From assembly GCF_001636405.1 (NCBI RefSeq), contig NZ_KV440950.1, positions 953,712 through 1,017,711 of the forward strand: DNA of 64,000 nt. Reading direction: 5' to 3'. Position numbers and translations under genes: made by a program. Of the stretch, positions 34,062 to 44,200 are shown one piece after another. Source of the stretch: Peribacillus frigoritolerans (GTDB lineage Bacteria; Bacillota; Bacilli; Bacillales; DSM-1321). Every line of letters starts with the position of its first letter. Position 1 is the stretch's first letter. The notes beneath the pieces are model-generated. The model worked only from the letters and a program-made list of their open reading frames with translations, had not been told where the DNA came from and made no database searches.

Positions 34062-34100
34062 TTAAGTTATGACACTTTCCATTTAGTTAAATCAAGTAAT
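34062..34100 (+). repeat. 39-bp direct repeat, right copy
   Basis: The partner of 33417-33455. The enclosed DNA includes a 77-codon open frame (33839-34072) with a biased, possibly once-coding C-terminal half. It has no SD and no recognised family, so it is treated as debris of a former mobile or accessory gene. Confidence 0.7.
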
Positions 34101-34116
34101 TATTTTCCTGCATAAG

Positions 34117-34146
34117 AAAAGGCTGAAGTGGAAATACTTCAGCCTA
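34117..34146 (-). terminator. Terminator of the small secreted protein gene
   Basis: A perfect 10-bp stem AGGCTGAAGT (34120-34129) / ACTTCAGCCT (34136-34145). On the minus strand it is followed by TTTTCTT. Confidence 0.85.
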
Positions 34147-34224
34147 AAAAACCCTATATTTTAGAAGAATATCCTTTAGCATTTACGAATCAATCTCAGG
34201 TCTTTTTTTCATTCAGTTAGTGAA

Positions 34225-34608
34225 TTAATCATAAAAGATTAGATGCATATCACTGTTAGTCCTTGATTTCGCAAAAAATTCTGCTTCATTTCCTCCATCA
34301 ACAAAGTTACCAATACCCCGGAAAATACCACATTGGCCTCGATCTAAATATCTTACCCCTACATAATCATTATAACTGTCAGGATCATACTCCCATAATT
34401 CAACTTTTAACTTACCCGCTGGACCCACGTAAGAATCCCGACAAATCTTATAATCACCACCAGTAGAGGCAAACTGATCACTTTCAGCACCGTTAGAATA
34501 AAGAGATTGTTCTCCTAAGTAATCCCAGCCACTTGCAAATGTAGAAGAAGGGAACAACAACGCAGCTAACAATATCACAGCACTCATTTTAAACATCTTC
34601 ATGCTCAT
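34225..34608 (-). CDS. Small secreted two-cysteine protein
   Basis: A 127-residue protein with a Sec signal peptide (KMFKMSAVILLAALLFPSSTFASG, cleavage near 26). The mature ~100-residue domain begins WDYLGEQSLYSNGAESDQF. Two cysteines (in YKICRD and GQCGIF) could form a disulfide. Aromatic and Gly-rich content with a DGGNEAEFFAKSRTNSDMHLIFYD tail suggests a compact beta fold. An AGGAGGAATGAG SD precedes ATG. No family is recognised. It follows a small gene at 34649 and has its own terminator. Confidence 0.7.
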   Translation of the reverse strand: MSMKMFKMSAVILLAALLFPSSTFASGWDYLGEQSLYSNGAESDQFASTGGDYKICRDSYVGPAGKLKVELWEYDPDSYNDYVGVRYLDRGQCGIFRGIGNFVDGGNEAEFFAKSRTNSDMHLIFYD

Positions 34609-34648
34609 TCCTCCTCACCCGTTTTGATTTATTATTTTCCATATAATT

Positions 34649-34858
34649 CTAATCAATATTTTTTATATTATCATCTATCCAAAGATTCACTTTTTCATGA
34701 AGCGTTTTTGTAGTATCCACTACTTCATGCCTAATATATGGAATTAGAGAAAAAAATGAAATGTGCTCGTCATTCAGTTTTGAAATGTATTTCTGAATCA
34801 TGTTTAAACTTTTAAGCCTTACCGGATCAAGTAAACGGTTTACCTCTGAATCCACCAT
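34649..34858 (-). CDS. Hypothetical small protein (69 aa)
   Basis: A 69-residue acidic/basic helical protein (MVDSEVNRLLDPVRLKSLNM..., ends NLWIDDNIKNID), 40 bases upstream of the secreted two-cysteine gene. No SD is evident before ATG 34858, and upstream DNA is gene debris, so it may be the tail of a broken gene. Confidence 0.4.
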   Translation of the reverse strand: MVDSEVNRLLDPVRLKSLNMIQKYISKLNDEHISFFSLIPYIRHEVVDTTKTLHEKVNLWIDDNIKNID

Positions 34859-34877
34859 TTGTGTAGAGACGTCCCGA

Positions 34878-35100
34878 TTTCAAATACCAGCAATCAGCAG
34901 CATAGTTGCTGCTAAACTAACACAGCAATCCATGGAATAGGCCAATGCTGAAATTCTTTCATGCTCATAAGCTTTGATCTTAAATGAATCCTTTCCTTCA
35001 ATTACTTCGGCTTCTAAAGCCCCTCTAAAAACCGTATGCCTGCAGTCTCATTTAAAATACATGGACGCCCACCATACATTCCCTGGAATTGATAGCTGCC
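34878..35100 (-). pseudogene. Decayed gene of unknown family
   Basis: On the minus strand GSYQFQGMYGGRPCILNETAG in one frame and EVIEGKDSFKIKAYEHERI continuing to CCVSLAATMLLIAG in another look like parts of one protein separated by a frameshift near 35015-35030. Neither has a proper start. The family is not recognised. Confidence 0.35.
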
Positions 35101-35231
35101 ATTATTATTTTTTTCCCTATATCCTTTACAGGCTTATGAACACATTCATTTAATGAGTGTTGAACGCAAAGAACATATTAGGGCTATCCAGGGAATAAAA
35201 TGAAAGGGATATTTTAAAGGAAAGCGGGGCT

Positions 35232-36650
35232 GTGCATGTGAAAATCCATGTGGTGAATAGGGGGGATTCTTTGTGGGGAATTTCCCAGCAGTATGGTGTC
35301 AGTATCAACCGGATTGTTCGGATCAATGGCCTTGAAAATCCAGATAAGCTGGTGATTGGCCTAGCCCTTTTGATTCCTGAACCTTATCTTCAGTACAGGG
35401 TTCAGCAAGGGGATACTCTGAATAATATCGCAAATCAGTTTGGAATTACGGTACAGGAAATCATGCAATCGAATCGCATCACAAATCCTTCCGCTATCTA
35501 TCCAGGGCAGAGACTAACCATCCCGGTTATTTATCATACCGTAAGGGAACGAGATACCCTTTATGATATAGCGAGACGTTATGGAACGACAGTTCAGGCC
35601 ATTATGCAGATGAACAGGATTACAGATCCGTCCAATATCCATATCGGACGGATAATGAGGATTCCCCAGAAACCAAAACCCATCATTGAAGTAAATGGTT
35701 TTACAAACGTTTACGGGCAAGCCGGTGCGGAGCAAGTACGTGAAGTAGCCTACGATCTGACCTACGTAAGTCCATTTGGTTATAGAATGAGGCAAGATGG
35801 CAGCTTAGAAGTCATTGATGACATCCCGACGATACGGGCGGCACAGTCGACTGGCGTCATACCCATGATGTGCATAACGAATTTTTCCGCGACGGAAGCG
35901 GGAACTCAGCTTGCCCATACAATACTTTCCGATTTAAATTTAGTGGAAACATTATTAACCAACGTCATAAAAACGATGAAAGATAAAGGGTACCGTGGAT
36001 TGAATATCGATTTTGAAAGTGTAGCACCAGAGGACCGTGATTTCTATAATCGCTTTCTCCAAAGAGCAGTGGATCGGTTGCATCCTGAGGGTTACTTTGT
36101 GTCATCCTCCCTTGCCCCAAAAACTAGCGCCAATCAAAAGGGGCCATTAGTTGAGGCACATGATTATCCTGTTCACGGACGGCTGCTCGACTTCGTGGTG
36201 CTGATGACATATGAATGGGGTTACCGAAAGGGGCCGCCGCAGGCAATCTCCCCCATTAATGAAATAAAGCGTGTCCTTGACTATGCCGTAACGGTGATAC
36301 CAACAAATAAAATCTTCATAGGATTTCAAATTTATGCACGGGACTGGCTTATTCCTCATGAAGAGGGACAGGAAGCAGAGACTTTCGACATGCAGGAAGC
36401 GATCAGACGCGCCGTCCAATATAATGCAGAAATAAAATATGACGAGACAGCCCAATCTCCTTATTATAGGTACAAAGATGATCAGGGACGCACACATGAA
36501 GTTTGGTTTGAGGACGCACGCAGTGCCAAAGCCAAATTCGATCTGGTGAAGATTTACAGGTCAAGGGGTCTCAGTTATTGGGTACTTGGTTATCCGTTCC
36601 CCCAGAATTGGGAACTGCTTGGGGATACATTCATTGTACGGAAACTGTAG
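35232..36650 (+). CDS. LysM-GH18 spore peptidoglycan glucosaminidase, SleL/YaaH-like
   Basis: A 472-residue protein with three LysM domains (about 4-48, 53-98, 101-146; each like RVQQGDTLNNIANQFG...IYPGQRLTIP) and a GH18 domain (about 150-470). The catalytic signature is GLNIDFESV at 256-264, with Glu262 as acid/base. There is no signal peptide, as in SleL/YaaH, which assemble onto the forespore and cleave cortical muramic-lactam peptidoglycan in germination. The start is GTG 35232 or GTG 35238; AAAGCGGGG lies before both. It stands alone with a terminator after it, and is probably expressed in the mother cell. Confidence 0.9.
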   Translation: MHVKIHVVNRGDSLWGISQQYGVSINRIVRINGLENPDKLVIGLALLIPEPYLQYRVQQGDTLNNIANQFGITVQEIMQSNRITNPSAIYPGQRLTIPVIYHTVRERDTLYDIARRYGTTVQAIMQMNRITDPSNIHIGRIMRIPQKPKPIIEVNGFTNVYGQAGAEQVREVAYDLTYVSPFGYRMRQDGSLEVIDDIPTIRAAQSTGVIPMMCITNFSATEAGTQLAHTILSDLNLVETLLTNVIKTMKDKGYRGLNIDFESVAPEDRDFYNRFLQRAVDRLHPEGYFVSSSLAPKTSANQKGPLVEAHDYPVHGRLLDFVVLMTYEWGYRKGPPQAISPINEIKRVLDYAVTVIPTNKIFIGFQIYARDWLIPHEEGQEAETFDMQEAIRRAVQYNAEIKYDETAQSPYYRYKDDQGRTHEVWFEDARSAKAKFDLVKIYRSRGLSYWVLGYPFPQNWELLGDTFIVRKL

Positions 36651-36697
36651 GGTGTTTTGTTACGGCAAGGTAGATCACATAATTGATATAGTGATGG

Positions 36698-36728
36698 GCA
36701 GCTTTTTTATAAAGCTGTCTATTTTAGT
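36698..36728 (+). terminator. Terminator after SleL-like gene
   Basis: GGCAGCTTT (36698-36706) can pair with AAAGCTGTC (36712-36720), followed by TATTTT. The rest of the gap to 36951 shows nothing else. Confidence 0.65.
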
Positions 36729-36951
36729 ATTTCGAAATGCACTACAAGAATTACCGGTTTTTTATGACAACGTTTAAAATCGTCTGGAACCTGAGTAGAT
36801 AAAGGGACTTAATCGAGGACGCCATATGGTGGTCCTTTTCATTTTAATGAGAACTCTTTAAAAAACTAAGGGAGTGGTCATTCAAAAAAGGAAAAGGGCT
36901 CCTCATTGTGGAATTAGGAGATTAGAATATCACTTACCGGAGGCATATTTT

Positions 36952-37737
36952 ATGGAACTAACCATCATAAATACGTTTACAGATCAACCTTTTAATGGAA
37001 ACCCTGCTGCAGTCTGCCTTCTTACCGTGGAAAGTGACAGCGAGTGGATGCAGAGCATAGCTAAAGAGTTTAATATGCCTGTTACCGCTTTTATTCAACC
37101 TCATAATGGTGAATGGAAGCTGCGATGGTTCACACCTTCCATTGAAATCCCGATTTGTGGACATGGGACGCTGGCAAGCTCTTTCTTTTTATGGGATAAA
37201 GGATACGTGCCAAGGAATCAGCCGATTGCCTATCAGACGAAAAGCGGGCTTCTCACTGCAAAATTCGTTGAAGGAATGGTTCAGCTGGAATTTCCGTCAT
37301 TAAGGGAGAAGGAGACCGCTGCCCCTGATTTACTGATAAAGGCTTTAGGTGTTGTGCCTGCGTATGTTGGGCAAAACAAATGGGATTTTCTAGTCGAAGT
37401 TCAATCAGAGGAAATCGTAAGGAATTTAAAGCCGGATATAGACTCCATTGGCCAATTGCCGGTTCGGGGCGTCATCGTGACGAGTCAATCCGATAACAGT
37501 GAATATGATTTCGTTTCACGTTTCTTTTCCCCTGCGCAAGGCCTTGACGAAGATCAAGTAACCGGCTCGGCCCATTGCTGTCTGGGCCCCTATTGGAAAA
37601 GCAAGCTGGACAAAAGTATTTTTATAGCTTATCAGGCATCGGAAAGAGGCGGACTGTTGAAAGTTGAAGTAACGGAAAACACAGTTAAACTTTCCGGCCA
37701 TGCCGTCACAATATTCAAAGGGAACTTAACCATCTAG
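36952..37737 (+). CDS. PhzF-family isomerase/epimerase (intact)
   Basis: A 261-residue PhzF-like protein with two half-domains of the diaminopimelate-epimerase fold. Recognised segments are NTFTDQPFNGNPAAVC, ICGHGTLASSFFL and GLDEDQVTGSAHCCLGPYW. The catalytic Glu of characterised PhzF members lies in a strand before helix 2. Here that segment reads AKEFNMPVTAFIQP, with Met-Pro where NE is usual, so activity may differ. Upstream in-frame codons to 36874 are not used, because GGAGG (36939-36943) serves ATG 36952. Substrate is unknown. The second PhzF locus, at 12398, is frameshifted. Confidence 0.85.
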   Translation: MELTIINTFTDQPFNGNPAAVCLLTVESDSEWMQSIAKEFNMPVTAFIQPHNGEWKLRWFTPSIEIPICGHGTLASSFFLWDKGYVPRNQPIAYQTKSGLLTAKFVEGMVQLEFPSLREKETAAPDLLIKALGVVPAYVGQNKWDFLVEVQSEEIVRNLKPDIDSIGQLPVRGVIVTSQSDNSEYDFVSRFFSPAQGLDEDQVTGSAHCCLGPYWKSKLDKSIFIAYQASERGGLLKVEVTENTVKLSGHAVTIFKGNLTI

Positions 37738-37754
37738 ATAATAAAGGAGGTTCG

Positions 37755-38035
37755 GAATGGTTTCATCCCTAACCATGATTTTAAAACAAGACTAGAATAT
37801 CCATAATGTTTTTTTACTATAACCCTCATTGGATGGAAGAAATTTGCGACACACCTGCCGAATACCTGGCTAGCTGAGACCCCACAGCCGCCTGAGTCGA
37901 GGAGGCTTGGCAGCCAGTCGGCGGAAAGGGAGCGGGTTTCTGAAATCAGCTGGAATGTTCTTTGAAAAAACCGCAGGCAAACTCGCTTTTCTTCATTTAT
38001 GTACAGTCTGAGAGAGAGCTAAATCTCTCTTTTTT
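37755..38035 (+). repeat. Family B copy B5 with trailing terminator module
   Basis: This holds the 5' module (AACCATGATTTTAAAACAAG), the body (GGATGGAAGAAATTTGCGAC to GAAATCAGCTGGAATG) and the CGCAGGCAAACTCG stem module. It ends in a terminator GAGAGA-GCTAAA-TCTCTC-T6 near 38015-38035. The main stem here uses CTGGCT/AGCCAG where other copies use CTGTCT/AGACAG. From 38036 to 38387 no further gene is seen. Confidence 0.85.
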
Positions 38036-38387
38036 ATTTTTGGTTAATTTAGGTATAAAGACCAAGGGTGATACCGGCTGAAACTGATGCTATTTTACTA
38101 GTGAATCGTTTTATTGATATATCATCTATCTGTTACTAGGTATTTTAGGGTGACTATAATGAAAATATTCTGTTAATATTCGGTGCAGTATTGTAAATTT
38201 GTTTTAAAATTGGATTATTTTGTTGTAATATAGGAGATACACGAATCTTTAGAGGAAAAAAGTAGGGTGGATTTGTGTATGGGTAAGTAAATTTGTCGGA
38301 ATTCATTTTTTTGGAAAAGTGTGTCAATTATATGGATAAGTTAGCAGAATGTTATGCCAGTATAGAACTAATGGGGGGATTACGATA

Positions 38388-41198
38388 ATGGGGAAAAAGA
38401 AAATCGTAAAAATTGCTTCAGCTACCATAATGGCTGCGACAACGATCGTAGCAGTAGCGCCGGCACCATCGGATGCTGCCACTAGCCTTAATAGTAAAAT
38501 CAAAACGGCCAAGGCCGCCATCAAAAAACCATTCGATACCTATTTCTACACTTCTAAACTCGCTTCAGTGTCCACTGTTGAAAAACAAATCAAGTCTGCA
38601 AAACAAGCAAAAAAAGACATCAACTCTACCATTAAAAAATCAATGTTAAGCAAAAAAGAAAAAGATGCCAAATACAAAGAAATCGAAGCTTATGATAAGT
38701 ACATCACTCGTTCGGAAGGTTATGTAAAAGGATATAGAGCGGCTGAGAAAGCAAAAGCTGCACATGGCAAATCGATTGGCAACCTTACGAATTCAATACT
38801 TGCCAAGAAATCCATTGATATCAGGAATCAATACGAGGCACTGGATAAAGCCGTGAAAAAGGCAGATAAGGATATTAAAGATACGGTTTACGGTGCGAAA
38901 ATCGAAAAGCTCCTATACGATAAATTCACTAAAGCGACCAAAACAGCTTTGAACGGTGACCTGAAAGTTCCATACTACTATGAAAAAGCTGCTTACTGGG
39001 TGAAGAAAGGTGATTTGAAGACCGCGGATAAGCGCATGCAGACCGTTTCTTCACAATTGAAGAAGGTCAGCAAAACATCCAAGCTCGGAAAAGCCATACA
39101 CGCCTATGTTAAAGAAGTGAAAGGTAAGTATGATGATGCGGTATATGCAGAAAAGAAAAAAGAAGTGGCAAAGCAGGTCAATGTCTATGTAGCTCTTGCA
39201 AATGGGGAACTTAAAACGAAAGAACAGATAAAAGCGGCTAAAAAGGCCAGAGCCGACATCCATTTAAATGGGATCAAGGAGTCGGACCGAAAGGAATTCG
39301 AAACGAAAATAGCATTGGCGGATAAGAAAGTAGCTGCTGCTAAAGAAGCTTTGAAAAATCCACGGAAGGCAATCACGCTTTCCTTGATGCATACGAATGA
39401 CACGCATGCCCACTTGGACAATGTGGCCAAAAGGGTGACGGCTGTTAAGGAAGTGCGCAAGAGCAAGCCGCAAGCTCTTTTGGTTGATGCAGGTGATGTA
39501 TTCTCGGGAACTCTCTATTTTAATGAATTCAAAGGGCAAGCGGATCTTCGCTTCATGAACTTAATGAAATATGACGTCATGACATTCGGGAATCATGAGT
39601 TTGATTTGGGTTCAAGCGCCGAAGGGCATCAAGCTTTGGCTGACTTCATTAAAGGGGCAAAGTTCCCGTTTGTCAGTTCCAATGTGGACTTCTCCAAAGA
39701 TGATAAGTTCAAGGGACTATTCTCGGATTTGATTTCAAGTAAGCCAGAGCAAGGGAAAATATACAATGGCATCGTAAAACAAGTGGATGGCCAAAAGGTA
39801 GGGTTCTTCGGGCTTACGACTGAAGAAACGAAAGATATTTCAAGTCCAGGAAGTATAGAATTCGAAAATTATCTTGAAGAAGCCGAAAAAGCGGTCAAGG
39901 CATTCAAAGGCATGGGTGTCAATAAGATCGTTGCCGTATCCCATATTGGTTACGATGATAATGCGGCATATGACAATGATTTAACATTAGCTGCCAAGGT
40001 CAAGGGCATCGACGTGATCGTGGGCGGACATAGCCATACGCAGTTAAACGCCCCCGTTGTTATTGATAAGGATGATAAGGGGAAAACGAAAGATCCCACA
40101 GTCATCGTTCAAGGGTATCAATATAGCGACTATTTAGGAACGATCGATGTGGAATTCGATAAGAAAGGCAAGATTGTCGGACAAGCCGGTCAGCTGATTA
40201 AGCTTTCTGAAAAACAGGATGATGCCGAAGCGGCAAAAGTGCTCGAAACATACTCCTCGAAGATTAAGGAGCTGAAGGAAACGAAGACTGGGGCAACAGC
40301 TGTAAAGGCCTTGGAAACCCCTCGTGATTCAGGTGATGAAACGAAACCGAGTGTTCGTAAAAATGAAACGGAACTGGGTAATTTAATTACGGACGGAATG
40401 CTTAGTAAAGCGAAGGAATTCAATAAGGATACGGTAATGGCATTTCAAAATGGCGGGGGAATCCGCGCTGGCATCGATCAAGGTGAGATCACTTTAGGGG
40501 AAATCCTCACCGTTTTACCGTTTGGGAATACGTTAGCGACGATGAAGCTCACGGGTGCAGAAATCAATGAAGCATTAGAGCATAGTGTAAGCCTGGCCCC
40601 TAAGGAAAATGGCGGCTTCCTGCATGTTTCCGGAATGAAATTCAGCTACGACAGTTCGAATGAAGCAGGCAATCGTGTGACAAAGGCAGAAGTCCTGGGA
40701 CAAGATGGAACATATTCCGAATTGGATCCAGCGAAGGAATATACCGTGGCGACCAATGCTTTTACAGCCAAGGGCGGAGATGGATTCACCGTATTCAAGA
40801 AGGCTTATGAAGAAGGAAGAGTGACGGATATAGGCCTCGCTGATTGGGAGAATTTACGTGATTATGTAAGCGGGCTGAAAACTGTCGATCCAAGCATCGA
40901 AGGACGCATCAAGGATGTGGCTGGAAGCAATACAGACCCGACTGTGGTATTGGCTAAAGACTTTGGCGGAACGGCTGATGCGCCAAAAACACATGAAGGC
41001 AATGTAGTTGTGGATATCACGGATATTGCTTCATTGGAACATGCAGTGGTTAAAGGGAATCTTACATTAACGGGAACTCCTCCGGATGATTTTACTTTTT
41101 CAGAGGTTACAGTAGAGGGTGATTTGGATTTATCGGGACTTAATGGTAAGACCGTAAGCCTGAGCGGTGTCACGGTGAATGGCGAAACCATTCTTTAA
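38388..41198 (+). CDS. Secreted 5'-nucleotidase / cyclic phosphodiesterase with N-terminal S-layer-like helical region
   Basis: A 936-residue exported enzyme that should dephosphorylate extracellular nucleotides. The signal peptide is residues 1-30 (KKKIVKIASATIMAATTIVAVAPAPSDAA, cut after ADA-like site). Residues 32-320 are Lys-rich helices resembling SbsC-type wall-binding regions. The metallophosphatase domain (about 330-600) has HTNDTHAHL, DAGDVFSGT, GNHEFDLG and GGHSHTQ. The 5'-nucleotidase C-terminal domain (about 640-840) has ETELGNLITDGM and QNGGGIRAGI. A short beta-rich tail (about 870-936) ends the protein. The frame is open to 38349, but GGGGGG at about 38373 marks ATG 38388. It probably forms an operon with the nuclease gene 54 bases downstream. 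Confidence 0.9.
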   Translation: MGKKKIVKIASATIMAATTIVAVAPAPSDAATSLNSKIKTAKAAIKKPFDTYFYTSKLASVSTVEKQIKSAKQAKKDINSTIKKSMLSKKEKDAKYKEIEAYDKYITRSEGYVKGYRAAEKAKAAHGKSIGNLTNSILAKKSIDIRNQYEALDKAVKKADKDIKDTVYGAKIEKLLYDKFTKATKTALNGDLKVPYYYEKAAYWVKKGDLKTADKRMQTVSSQLKKVSKTSKLGKAIHAYVKEVKGKYDDAVYAEKKKEVAKQVNVYVALANGELKTKEQIKAAKKARADIHLNGIKESDRKEFETKIALADKKVAAAKEALKNPRKAITLSLMHTNDTHAHLDNVAKRVTAVKEVRKSKPQALLVDAGDVFSGTLYFNEFKGQADLRFMNLMKYDVMTFGNHEFDLGSSAEGHQALADFIKGAKFPFVSSNVDFSKDDKFKGLFSDLISSKPEQGKIYNGIVKQVDGQKVGFFGLTTEETKDISSPGSIEFENYLEEAEKAVKAFKGMGVNKIVAVSHIGYDDNAAYDNDLTLAAKVKGIDVIVGGHSHTQLNAPVVIDKDDKGKTKDPTVIVQGYQYSDYLGTIDVEFDKKGKIVGQAGQLIKLSEKQDDAEAAKVLETYSSKIKELKETKTGATAVKALETPRDSGDETKPSVRKNETELGNLITDGMLSKAKEFNKDTVMAFQNGGGIRAGIDQGEITLGEILTVLPFGNTLATMKLTGAEINEALEHSVSLAPKENGGFLHVSGMKFSYDSSNEAGNRVTKAEVLGQDGTYSELDPAKEYTVATNAFTAKGGDGFTVFKKAYEEGRVTDIGLADWENLRDYVSGLKTVDPSIEGRIKDVAGSNTDPTVVLAKDFGGTADAPKTHEGNVVVDITDIASLEHAVVKGNLTLTGTPPDDFTFSEVTVEGDLDLSGLNGKTVSLSGVTVNGETIL

Positions 41199-41252
41199 AC
41201 GGTTTTCAAATGATTGCTGAGCCAATGAAAAAAAGTTGGAGGGGTTGAGATC

Positions 41253-44200
41253 TTGAAGAAGAACGGGATAAGCAAGCTTTTCTTTGCCATACTGATCGTA
41301 CTGTCAACGGTTCTGCCAAATGCAGCCGCAGCAAATGCCGAAGGGACAATATCGGTCGTGGAAGCGATTAATAATAACAGCGGAACGGCGACGGTGAAGG
41401 GATATATCGTCGGTACAGCTAAAAGCGGTACAAGCTATCAACAAACATCGCCTTTTACTGAAAGTACGAACATAGGCATTGCCGATAGTCCGGATGAAAC
41501 GGATGTTAAGAAAATCATGCCTGTTCAGCTTCCAGCCGGAAGTATCCGAACGGCTTTGAATTTGGTCGAACATCCGGAATTACTTAAAGCGCAGGTGACG
41601 ATTACGGGGAAGCTGGAAAAGTACTTTTCAGTACCCGGCCTGAAATCCGCAACGGATTTCACGATCATCACTGATGGGGGAACAACCCCTGAACAGCCTG
41701 ATGTGAAGGTTCTGGATTCCATTGCCGAGGCGCGCACGAATACGGAAGATGTCGTGCAGGTCGATGGGGTGGTAACGACAGGACTTGGTTATTGGGGAGG
41801 AAAAGGTTTTTATATCCAAGATGAAACGGCAGGGCTATATGTTTATGGTTCTTCGTGGCCTGCGGAAGTAAAGCAAGGGGATAAGGTTAGATTAATCGGA
41901 CGTGTATCCGCTTATAATAAGGAATTACAAATCCAACCAACTTCCCTTGAAGTCGTATCTTCTGATAATGAACTTCCTGTAATCCAAAAGGTTGATGCCT
42001 CAGGGGTCAATGAGGATACACAAGGTGAGCTGGTCACCATCGATAAGGCGACCATTACAGAATTGGCCCCATCGGGCACATACGGAACATTCGAATTCAA
42101 AGCGGAAGATATTGAAGGGAAATCCGTCATCGTTCGCCATGATAACCGGACCGGTTCGAGCTATGAAGATTTCGTGAAAAGCTTTAAAGCAGGGGATGTC
42201 ATTTCCGTAACCGGAATCGGATCGAGGTTCAATGACACGTACCAGTTGAAGCCGCGTGGTATTGAAGATTATGAACTGGTGAACAAACCGGCCGTTTACA
42301 CGGATATTTTCCCTGGTACGGTTAGTGAAAATACAAAGGTATCACTTGAATCTGGTTGGGAAGGAGCGAAAATCCATTATACGCTGGATGGATCCGCACC
42401 AACGTCTTCAAGTGCTGTGTACACAGAACCTATCATTTTAACGAAAGATACGGTCATCAAGGCAATCGCTGTCAACGACAAGACATCGGAAGTTTTCACA
42501 TTTGCCTATACCGTTAATAAAACCACTGAAGTGAAGATTCGTGACATTCAGGGGATGAATCATTTTTCATCTTATGAAACTCAACTCGTCTCAGGTGTGG
42601 AAGGTGTCGTCACTTATGTAAAAGATGCGAATAACTTTTACATGCAAGATCCCAACCCGGATAAGGACTTAACGACTTCCGAGGGAATACTTGTGTATAA
42701 CAAAGCGCATGGCCTAAAAGCGGGCGATCATGTCAAAGTGGCAGGTAAAGTCGCCGAATGGTATATCGAAGGATACGCTGAAATGAAAACGACGGATCTG
42801 CCGACAACTGAATTGACCAATACGACGATTGAAAAGCTTGGCACTGCATCGATGCCAGAACCGATCGTCATCGGAAAGGATGTCATTCCGCCGTCTGAGA
42901 ACATTGATGATGATAGATTGACAGATTTTAATCCGGGTGAAGACGGTATTGATTTCTACGAGAGTCTGGAAGGAATGCTTGTAGAAGTATATAACCCGAA
43001 AGTGGTTGCTCCTCAAGACTATGGTGAATTGGTCGTGATTCCAGGGAGTATGGAAACGACGACTGCAGTTGGCGGCGTCAAAATAACGGAAACGGATTTC
43101 AACCCTGAAAGAATTACTCTGGATATAAATGATGAAACATTTGCAGCCAAAACGGGTGATTTCTTTGAAGGTTCGATCACGGGTGTGATCAGTTATGGAT
43201 ATAGCAACTATAGGGTAGTGACGGATAAAGCCCAGCTGCCGGCGTTAAAGGATGGCGGTACGGCTCGGGAAGTGACATCTTTAGAGAAGGATGCTGATGA
43301 GCTATCGATCGCTTCCTATAATATAGAGAATTTCTCCACTCAAACCGCAAATTCGAAAGTTGAAACGATCGCAGCATCCATCATTACCAATCTTAAACAA
43401 CCCGATATCATCGGAGTAACGGAGATGCAGGATAACGATGGGGCAACAGATAGCGGGACAACGGATTCTGCCCAAAGTGCCAAGAAGTTAACCGACAAAA
43501 TAAAAGAGCTGGGCGGACCGCAATATCAATACATCGATATCGCTCCAGAAGATAAACTTGATGGCGGTGCACCTGGCGGGAATATCCGTGTAGGCTTTTT
43601 ATATAATGCCGACCGTGTCAAATTGACTGAAGGAACGAAAGGGACGGCAACACAGTCCGTGGCTTTCAAAGATGGAAAACTTACCTTGAACCCTGGACGA
43701 ATCGAGCCTGCCGATCCCGCCTTCAAATCAAGCAGAAAGCCTTTAGCGGCTCAATTCGAATTTAAAGGCGAAAGCGTAGTGGTGGTGGCCAATCATTTCA
43801 ATTCCAAGGGCGGTGACCAGCCGTTATTCGGCAAAAACCAGCCACCTGTCCTTTCAAGTGAAACGCAAAGGCTTCAAATTGCCTCCATAGTCAATCGGTT
43901 TGTCAGTGATATCAAGTCACAGGATGCCGAAGCGAATATCGTCTTGCTTGGAGACTTTAATGATTTTGAATTTTCGGCTCCGCTTAAAACATTGAAGGGC
44001 AAGGATTTAACCAATATGATCGAGAAAGTCCCTTTTGAGAAACGTTATTCTTACACCTATCAAGGCAATTCACAAGTACTGGACCATATCCTGGTATCGA
44101 ATAATATGGCCGCGGCCACAAAAGTCGATATTGTCCATATTAATTCATCCTTCATGGAAGTTCACGGAAGGGCTAGCGATCATGACCCTGTATTGATTTC

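Noticed and set aside
33839-34072. 77-codon frame between the direct repeats
   Set aside because: Possibly a fragment of an old gene, but no SD, start context or recognisable family supports it as functional.
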